This document shows, in pieces, positions 7,630-12,102 of a stretch of DNA of 13,725 nt. Within the stretch, counting starts at the first letter, position 1; each line of letters starts with the position of its first letter. The stretch covers positions 1 to 13,725 of the forward strand of contig JAIVJE010000054.1 in the NCBI GenBank assembly GCA_020200195.1, in the 5' to 3' direction. A model generated the notes under the pieces. The model made no database searches, was not told where the DNA came from, and worked only from the letters and a program-made list of their open reading frames with translations. The DNA comes from Acidobacteriota bacterium. GTDB taxonomy: Bacteria; Acidobacteriota; Vicinamibacteria; Vicinamibacterales; 2-12-FULL-66-21. Both the position numbers and the translations under genes were made by a program.

Positions 7630-8159
7630 GCTTGCGAGGTACCCTCCAGCTCGCGCGCGAGCCACGCGCGCGCGACGGTCCAGTGCCGTTTCACGGTCGC
7701 CGGAGAAATCTGCATGGCCTCGGCCGTCTCTTCGATGGTGAGACCTCCGAAGAAACGGAGCTCGACAAGCCTGGCCTGCCCCGGATCGAGCGCATTCAGG
7801 CGTTCCAGCGCCTGGTCGAGCGCGACGAAATCGAACGACCGCTCACCACCCGCGACGAGCGCTTCGTCGAGGGTGACGCGGGGCTGAGCGCCACCGCGGC
7901 GTTTGAGCGCGCCCCGGGCGCGCGCCCGCTCGATCAGAATCTGGCGCATCGAGTGCGCCGCGATCGCGCAGAAATGCGCGCGGTTCTGCCAGCGATCCGG
8001 CCGATCTTTCACCAGGCGCAGGTATGCCTCATGGACGAGCGCGGTGGGCTGCAGCGTCTGCCCGGGCCGTTCGCGCCGCAGATAACTGGCCGCCAGGCGC
8101 CGCAGTTCCTGATACACGATCGGCAGCAGCGAGTCGACCGACTGCCGATCGTTGGACAT
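7626..8159 (-). CDS. ECF-like RNA polymerase sigma factor (TIGR02999/Sigma70_ECF type)
   Basis: A 177-residue sigma factor that should direct RNA polymerase to a small regulon. Region 2 is visible in LLPIVYQELRRLAASYLRRE and in TALVHEAYLRL through HFCAIAAHSMRQILIERAR; region 4 in LNALDPGQARLVELRFFGGL, with the helix-turn-helix TIEETAEAMQISPATVKRHW. This is the soluble ECF-like type seen in Acidobacteriota and Planctomycetota. There is no anti-sigma factor next to it; instead the Ser/Thr kinase gene follows with a GTGA overlap, which suggests control by phosphorylation. The ATG at 8159 overlaps the cyclophilin stop by one base (TGATG), so it is probably translated by re-initiation. Family assignment is firm; the target promoters are unknown. 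Confidence 0.93.
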   Translation of the reverse strand: MSNDRQSVDSLLPIVYQELRRLAASYLRRERPGQTLQPTALVHEAYLRLVKDRPDRWQNRAHFCAIAAHSMRQILIERARARGALKRRGGAQPRVTLDEALVAGGERSFDFVALDQALERLNALDPGQARLVELRFFGGLTIEETAEAMQISPATVKRHWTVARAWLARELEGTSQA

Positions 8160-8680
8160 CAGGCCACCCGTTCGATCGTCACATGATTCATCACGACCGG
8201 CGTGACTGGACGGTCCTGACGGCCCGTCGGCACGTTTCCAATGCGCTGAACGACGTCGAGACCCTTCACCACTTCGCCGAAGACCGAGTGACGGTTGTCG
8301 AGGTGCGGCGTCGAGCCGAGCGTGATGAAGAACTGGCTGCCGTTGGTGTTCGGCCCCGCGTTCGCCATCGAGAGGATCCCGGCGCGTTCGTGCCGGCGCG
8401 AAGGATGAAACTCGTCGCCGAACTTGTACCCGGGCCCGCCTGTGCCCTGGCCGAGCGGATCCCCTCCCTGAATCATGAACCCGTTGATGACCCGGTGAAA
8501 GATGATGCCGTCATAAAAAGGAGACTTCCGTGGCTGGCCGGTGGCCGGGTCCTTCCACTCCTTCGTCCCTTCCGCCAGGCCGACAAAGTTTTCGACGGTC
8601 TTCGGGGCTTCCTTGTCGAACAGCCGTACGGTAAACGACCCCTCGGTCGTGTCGAAGTGTGCGTAAATGCCCGGTTCCAC
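8159..8680 (-). CDS. Cyclophilin-type peptidyl-prolyl cis-trans isomerase
   Basis: A 173-residue single-domain cyclophilin that catalyses cis-trans isomerisation of Xaa-Pro bonds. Family motifs are all present: TVENFVGLAEG, FHRVINGFMIQGGDP (with the catalytic Arg in FHR), NTNGSQFFIT and HLDNRHSVFGEVVKGLDVV. There is no signal peptide, so it should act in the cytoplasm. The start is GTG at 8680, fixed by AAGGAG at 8686-8691 five bases before it. It is the first gene of a three-gene unit with the sigma factor and the kinase, and is transcribed from a divergent region shared with the blaI-like gene. Whether the isomerase acts on the sigma factor or is simply co-expressed cannot be told from the sequence. 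Confidence 0.95.
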   Translation of the reverse strand: MEPGIYAHFDTTEGSFTVRLFDKEAPKTVENFVGLAEGTKEWKDPATGQPRKSPFYDGIIFHRVINGFMIQGGDPLGQGTGGPGYKFGDEFHPSRRHERAGILSMANAGPNTNGSQFFITLGSTPHLDNRHSVFGEVVKGLDVVQRIGNVPTGRQDRPVTPVVMNHVTIERVA

Positions 8681-8685
8681 TGGGA

Positions 8686-8691
8686 CTCCTT
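8686..8691 (-). promoter_or_regulatory. Ribosome binding site AAGGAG of the cyclophilin gene
   Basis: On the minus strand AAGGAG precedes GTG 8680 by five bases. It fixes the unusual GTG start of the first gene in the operon; the two downstream genes rely on stop/start overlaps. Confidence 0.75.
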
Positions 8692-8709
8692 TTTCTGTAA
8701 GAAAAGCCG

Positions 8710-8738
8710 ATTATAGCCAACAAGAGCGGGCCGCTCCG
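8710..8738 (-). promoter_or_regulatory. Leftward promoter with TATAAT -10 and overlapping palindrome
   Basis: On the minus strand a perfect TATAAT lies at 8715-8710, about 30 bases before GTG 8680. The -35 position has no consensus hexamer; it is instead occupied by a perfect 13-bp palindrome, GAGCGG-G-CCGCTC (8724-8736). A site of this shape directly upstream of a -10 is a candidate operator or activator site for the cyclophilin-sigma-kinase operon. A GC-rich dyad of this length could also arise by chance in this genome. Confidence 0.5.
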
Positions 8739-8767
8739 CGTCTAATGCCCTGGAGCTGAGCACGTGC

Positions 8768-8783
8768 TACGAAGTTCTTCGTT
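8768..8783. promoter_or_regulatory. Upstream operator-like dyad (TACGAA-N4-TTCGTT)
   Basis: ACGAA at 8769-8773 and TTCGT at 8778-8782 form a perfect 5-bp inverted repeat with a 4-base centre. Its right end overlaps the -35 of the blaI promoter. It has the same half-sites and spacing as the dyad at 8789-8804, and their centres are 21 bp apart. A likely binding site for the adjacent BlaI-type repressor (inference). Confidence 0.55.
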
Positions 8784-8810
8784 GACAATACGAATTCGTT
8801 CGTAGATATT
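8782..8810 (+). promoter_or_regulatory. blaI promoter: TTGACA-N17-GATATT
   Basis: A perfect -35 TTGACA at 8782-8787 is followed by exactly 17 bases and GATATT at 8805-8810. The predicted start of transcription is near 8816-8818, only two to four bases before ATG 8820, so the mRNA may be leaderless or nearly so. The spacer between the hexamers is filled by a perfect dyad. Confidence 0.65.
8789..8804. promoter_or_regulatory. Core operator-like dyad (TACGAA-TTCG-TTCGTA)
   Basis: TACGAA at 8789-8794 and TTCGTA at 8799-8804 are a perfect 6-bp inverted repeat that fills the spacer between -35 and -10 of the blaI promoter. A repressor bound here would block polymerase. It fits autoregulation by the BlaI family, whose known operators are dyads of similar size built on TACA/TGTA half-sites; the half-site here differs. 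Confidence 0.6.
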
Positions 8811-8819
8811 TCCGAAGGA

Positions 8820-9218
8820 ATGTCGAGACCAACCACGCCGAGACCAACCGACGCCGAGCTGGCAATCCTGAGGGTCCTGTGGGATCGGGGCGCCAGCACC
8901 GTCCGGCAGGTCCATGAGGTTCTCTCGCGGACCCGTCCCGCCGCTTACACGACGGCCCTGAAGCTCCTTCAGATCATGACGGAAAAGGGGCTGGTCCGGC
9001 GGGACGAGACGGACCGCACGCACATCTACCACGCAAGGCTCTCGGAAGAGCAGACCCAGCGGCAGCTCGTCCGCGATCTCGTCGACCGTGCATTTGGCGG
9101 ATCCGCCTCCAAGCTCGTGCTGCAGGCGCTGGCCACTCGACGGGCGACCGCGGAAGAGCTCGGCGAAATCCGAAAGCTGATCGAAGGGCGACGGGAGGTA
9201 CGTGATGAGCGCGATTGA
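8820..9218 (+). CDS. blaI: BlaI/MecI-family transcriptional repressor
   Basis: A 132-residue winged-helix repressor of the Penicillinase_R family. The family opening is clear (PTDAELAILRVLWDRGASTV), followed by the recognition region TRPAAYTTALKLLQIMTEKG with the wing and family motif LVRRDETDRTHIYHARLSEE. A C-terminal dimerisation and cleavage region contains FGGSASKLVLQAL. Such repressors bind dyad operators as dimers and are inactivated by proteolysis triggered by the partner M56/BlaR1 sensor, encoded next door with a 14-base overlap. Two matching dyads in its own promoter suggest autoregulation. ATG 8820 matches the family N-terminus, although the AAGG just before it is too close to act as a normal ribosome binding site. 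No beta-lactamase or penicillin-binding protein is nearby, so the regulated function is unknown. Confidence 0.93.
   Translation: MSRPTTPRPTDAELAILRVLWDRGASTVRQVHEVLSRTRPAAYTTALKLLQIMTEKGLVRRDETDRTHIYHARLSEEQTQRQLVRDLVDRAFGGSASKLVLQALATRRATAEELGEIRKLIEGRREVRDERD
9193..9198 (+). promoter_or_regulatory. Ribosome binding site GGGAGG of the M56 gene
   Basis: GGGAGG lies six bases before ATG 9205, inside the end of blaI. It selects ATG 9205 over the in-frame GTG 9202. Confidence 0.7.
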
Positions 9219-9879
9219 AACCCTGCTGCGTCAGCCGGGTCCCCAGGCGATCGGGTGGGCGCTTCTCCAGTTCGTGTGGCAGGGCGCCGTCATCGGCCTG
9301 TTGACCGCTATCGTGCTTGCCGCGCTCCGCCGCAGCGCTGCCGACGTTCGTTACGTCGTCTCCGCCATCTCCCTCTCGCTGATGTTGACGATGCCGGTGG
9401 TGACGGCGATCCAGGCGTGGCCGTCCGTGTCGCCGCCGGCAGAGCCATCGCAGGCAGAAGCAGCTGCCCCCACGGCGCAGAGTTCGTACACCGCAGCCGC
9501 GACAGTTCCCTCGGTGGAGCCCTTGCCGGACTGTGCGACCGAGTCCTGTATGACGATCGGCGGGAGTGCGGCGAACGTTCTTCTCGGCCGCCCGCGCGTC
9601 GAGCCCTGGTTGCCCGTACTGCTGCTGGTGTGGATGGCCGGTGTGCTGCTGTTGACGCTTCGGCTGGTGAGCGGCTGGTGGTGGGTGCAGCGTATGAAAA
9701 CCCACGGCGCCGCGACCGCCCGCGACAGCTGGCAGCAGATGGCCGTGCGCCTGTCGCGCCGCCTGCACATTCGCCGCGGCGTCCGGCTGCTCGAGTCCAC
9801 GGTCGTGGACGTGCCGACGGTGATTGGGTGGTTGCGGCCCGTCATCCTGCTTCCGGCGAGTGCGCTGGCGGCGGCATGA
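9205..9879 (+). CDS. M56/BlaR1-type sensor peptidase, N-terminal part (broken gene)
   Basis: The first 224 residues of a BlaR1-like membrane metallopeptidase. Hydrophobic segments are seen at about residues 16-42 (GWALLQFVWQGAVIGLLTAI), 50-70 and 132-154 (PWLPVLLLVWMAGVLLLTLR), and the conserved block VDVPTVIGWLRPVILLPASA is at the end. In intact family members this block runs on through about 17-19 residues containing HExxH, the zinc-binding and catalytic motif, to RRHDYLVNLLQ. Here the frame reaches TGA at 9877-9879 straight after ASALAAA, and RRHDYLVNLLQ appears in the +1 frame at once. The catalytic segment is therefore missing. The gene overlaps blaI by 14 bases, a typical coupled pair. 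As it stands this fragment cannot be a protease. Confidence 0.88.
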   Translation: MSAIETLLRQPGPQAIGWALLQFVWQGAVIGLLTAIVLAALRRSAADVRYVVSAISLSLMLTMPVVTAIQAWPSVSPPAEPSQAEAAAPTAQSSYTAAATVPSVEPLPDCATESCMTIGGSAANVLLGRPRVEPWLPVLLLVWMAGVLLLTLRLVSGWWWVQRMKTHGAATARDSWQQMAVRLSRRLHIRRGVRLLESTVVDVPTVIGWLRPVILLPASALAAA

Positions 9880-12073
9880 CTATCTCGTCAACCTTTTGCA
9901 GACACTCATCGAGACGCTGCTCTTCTACCACCCCGCCGTCTGGTGGCTGTCGCGCCAGATCCGGATCGAGCGTGAGAACTGCTGCGACGATCTGGCGGTG
10001 AGCCTCTGTGGCGACCCGTACACCTATGCCCGCGCGCTCGCGGACCTCGAAGAGTTGCGCGGACCTGGCGGCCTGGTGATTGCGGCAAACGGTGGATCGC
10101 TCCTGATGCGGGTGCGGCGCCTGCTCCGTGCTCCATCGCATGCGGGCCGTGGACCCGGGTGGCTCGCGGGGATGGTAGCCGTACTCCTGATGGCAGGCAT
10201 CGTCGCCGGTGCAGTCGGCCGGGATCTCATTACGGACGGGCAGTCAGGGGCTGTCACAGCGGGCCCGGCGCCCCAGACCGCCCCGGCGACGGAGGGCACG
10301 GTGACGCTTCCCATGCTCGCTGGCACGGCCCTGGCGGCCGCGGAGGCGGAGCTCGCCGACCTGAATCTGTCGGAGTTGGCGCTGGCGCACCTCGCGCTCG
10401 CTACCTCCGATCTCCTGGAGTTCGCGTTCGCGCACGCGGATCTCGTCACCTCGGATCTTCTCGAGCTGTCGCTCTCTCACGCAGATCTCGCGATGCTCGA
10501 CGCGACACAGCTCTTCCCGTTGCCGCCGTGGCCACCGACACCGCCTGACCCACCGTCGGCTCCCGAGCCGCCGGATCTTGCCGTTCCGTCCGTGCCCTTT
10601 CTGCCCTCACTGCCGTCACCGCCTTCTGTGCCGTCTGTGCCGTCACTCGCATCGCAGCCATCGCTCCCGTCGTTGCCATCGACGCCTTCGTCGCCGGCAA
10701 TGCCCTCGCTGCCGTCGCTTCCATCACAGTCGTCGCTGCCATCACAGCCGTCACTGCCATCGCTGCCGTCGCCGCCATCACAGCCGTCCGTCTCCATCGA
10801 CGGAAGCCTGTCGTTTTCCAGTAAGGACCAGAGCCACGGCAATTTCACTTGGTCGAACGGAACCACGAAGCTTCAGGTCAATTACAGCGGCGACATCGAG
10901 TTCTCGGACGACGACACCGACGTCATCAAGCTGTCACCCGGAGGGTGGCTGAAGATCAAGGACGGTGGATGGTTCGGCGGCAGGACGGTGGAGTTCCGCG
11001 CTGACGAATCCGGCAGTATCCAACGCCGTTTCTGGGTCGGCGCTTCAGAGAAGCCATTCGAACCGGAGGGCCGGCAGTGGCTGGCGCAGGCGCTGCCGAA
11101 GTTCATCCGCCAGACGGGCATCGGCGCGCCCCGCCGCGTCGCGCGCATCCTGAAGGCGAAGGGTCCGTCCGGCGTCCTCGCGGAGATCTCCTTGATCGAA
11201 GGCAGCTGGGCCAAGCGGATCTACTTCGGCGAGCTCTTCAAGACTGGCACGCTCGACGCAGGGACCGTACGCACGGCGCTTGCACAGGCCGGAAAAGAAG
11301 TCGACTCGGACTTCGAGCTGGCGTCTCTGCTGGTCAGCGCTCAGGGGCTGTTGACCGACGATCGGACTCGGAAGGCGTACTTCGAGGCTGCGCGCGGCAT
11401 CGATTCGGATTTCGAGATGCGACGCGTATTTTCCTCGGCACTGAAGCAGGGTGCGGTCAGCCCCACACTCCTCGGCACGTTGCTCGATGCCAGCACAGCG
11501 ATCGAGTCGGACTTCGAGCAAGCGTCGCTCCTCGTCCAGGTCGCGAAACTGCAGCCGCTCGACGCCACTGCACGTGCGCCGTTCTTCAGAGCGCTCGGGA
11601 CGGTAGACAGCGACTTCGAGCATCGCCGGGTGCTCACGGCTCTGGCGCAGCAGGCCGACGTCTCACCTGAAGTCGTTGCCGCCATGCTGGAATCCGCGAC
11701 AGCCATCGATTCGGATTTCGAGGCGGCCTCTATGCTGACGCAGATTGCAAAGGCCCACGCGCTGGACAGCGCGCTGCGTCCTGCGTTCTTCCGCGCGGTG
11801 GAGAACGTGGAATCACCATTCGAGCGCGGCCGCATCCTTCAATCCATCGTCAAGCAGCCCGAGGTCCCGGCCGAGACGATTCTGGCAGTGCTTCGCGCGG
11901 CGAGCGCAATGCGCGGGAGCTTCGAGACCTCACAGGTGCTCCTCGCGGTCGCCGCCCGTCACCCGTTGACCGGCCCTGCGCGCGACGCGTATATCGACGC
12001 CGCCGAGAGGCTGGGAAGCTTCGAGCAGGGGCAGGTGCTGACGGCGTTGGTGAAGAACGAGCGCCTCAAGTAA
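9824..12073 (+). CDS. M56/BlaR1-type sensor, C-terminal part with repeat domains (broken gene)
   Basis: Continuation of the M56 gene in the +1 frame; real family sequence begins at about 9869 and the TTG at 9824 is only the first formal start. In order: M56 core RRHDYLVNLLQTLIETLLFY and RIERENCCDDLAV (9869-10010); a membrane helix GWLAGMVAVLLMAGIVAGAV (about 10157-10217); three 15-residue repeats (10367-10501); a Pro/Ser linker (10514-10789); a beta-rich segment (about 10790-11150) with SGDIEFSDDDTDVIKLSPGG; a helical stretch; and eight 33-34-residue repeats marked by SDFE (11306-12073). Such long repeat tails are known to me from acidobacterial M56 proteins, where their role is unresolved. 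The tail frame is open and intact over 2 kb, so the break near 9870 is recent or artefactual. Without a start or ribosome binding site at the break, translation is unlikely unless re-initiation or frame change occurs. Confidence 0.85.
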   Translation: MGGCGPSSCFRRVRWRRHDYLVNLLQTLIETLLFYHPAVWWLSRQIRIERENCCDDLAVSLCGDPYTYARALADLEELRGPGGLVIAANGGSLLMRVRRLLRAPSHAGRGPGWLAGMVAVLLMAGIVAGAVGRDLITDGQSGAVTAGPAPQTAPATEGTVTLPMLAGTALAAAEAELADLNLSELALAHLALATSDLLEFAFAHADLVTSDLLELSLSHADLAMLDATQLFPLPPWPPTPPDPPSAPEPPDLAVPSVPFLPSLPSPPSVPSVPSLASQPSLPSLPSTPSSPAMPSLPSLPSQSSLPSQPSLPSLPSPPSQPSVSIDGSLSFSSKDQSHGNFTWSNGTTKLQVNYSGDIEFSDDDTDVIKLSPGGWLKIKDGGWFGGRTVEFRADESGSIQRRFWVGASEKPFEPEGRQWLAQALPKFIRQTGIGAPRRVARILKAKGPSGVLAEISLIEGSWAKRIYFGELFKTGTLDAGTVRTALAQAGKEVDSDFELASLLVSAQGLLTDDRTRKAYFEAARGIDSDFEMRRVFSSALKQGAVSPTLLGTLLDASTAIESDFEQASLLVQVAKLQPLDATARAPFFRALGTVDSDFEHRRVLTALAQQADVSPEVVAAMLESATAIDSDFEAASMLTQIAKAHALDSALRPAFFRAVENVESPFERGRILQSIVKQPEVPAETILAVLRAASAMRGSFETSQVLLAVAARHPLTGPARDAYIDAAERLGSFEQGQVLTALVKNERLK
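9862..9880 (+). other. Deletion/frameshift junction removing the M56 HExxH segment
   Basis: At 9862-9876 the upstream frame reads ALAAA then stop. In the +1 frame from 9869 the same bases read RRHDYLV, the family sequence that normally follows the zinc site. The sequence between the two motifs (about 17-19 residues by family knowledge) is absent, and the net change is not a multiple of three. The junction lies in a GGCGGCGGC run, a plausible place for a repeat-mediated deletion or an assembly error. Confidence 0.8.
10367..10501 (+). repeat. Three tandem 15-residue repeats (LLExAxAHADLxTSD)
   Basis: The encoded units are LSELALAHLALATSD, LLEFAFAHADLVTSD and LLELSLSHADLAMLD, at 10367-10411, 10412-10456 and 10457-10501. 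The alternating hydrophobic pattern and regular HADL/TSD turns suggest short helices. They follow the membrane helix of the M56 protein directly. Confidence 0.8.
10514..10789 (+). repeat. Pro/Ser low-complexity linker (xPS triplets)
   Basis: About 92 residues rich in PSLPS and PSQPS triplets, giving a 9-base periodicity at DNA level. In the protein it is likely an extended, rigid spacer separating the membrane part from the beta-rich and helical repeat domains. Its periodicity also creates misleading long open frames on the opposite strand. Confidence 0.85.
11306..12073 (+). repeat. Eight 33-34-residue helical repeats marked by SDFE
   Basis: SDFE or its variants start at 11306, 11405, 11507, 11609, 11711, 11813, 11915 and 12014, spaced 99 or 102 bases. 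Odd copies 1, 3 and 5 read SDFE-x-AS-x-L and even copies 2 and 4 read SDFE-x-RRV, so the true unit may be a pair of about 67 residues. Copies 6-8 are more diverged (SPFE, GSFE, GSFE). The pattern suggests an alpha-solenoid resembling HEAT or TPR arrays. Confidence 0.85.
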
Positions 12074-12102
12074 AGGGACAAGGGAGTCCCTTTTCCCTTT
12101 TT
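12072..12102 (+). terminator. Rho-independent terminator after the M56 gene
   Basis: AAAGGGAC (12072-12079) pairs perfectly with GTCCCTTT (12086-12093) around a 6-base loop, followed by TCCCTTTTT. The left arm begins inside the TAA stop of the M56 gene. The convergent amidase gene ends at 12101, so the hairpin may also slow leftward transcription, though the T-run is only good on the plus strand. Confidence 0.75.

Noticed and set aside
10446..10866. Minus-strand frames rich in Gly-Asp-Ser or Met-Ala-Thr opposite the M56 tail
   Set aside because: They are the reverse readings of the Pro/Ser triplet linker; the periodic composition keeps stops away without coding selection.
9824..12073. A separate complete gene starting at TTG 9824
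   Set aside because: The first 15 or so residues are an out-of-frame reading of the conserved M56 block, and family sequence starts only at RRHDYLV; it is the second half of a broken gene.
8820..12073. A beta-lactam resistance locus
   Set aside because: BlaI and M56 proteins are common in Acidobacteriota without beta-lactamase; no beta-lactamase or penicillin-binding domain is encoded here and the M56 gene is broken.
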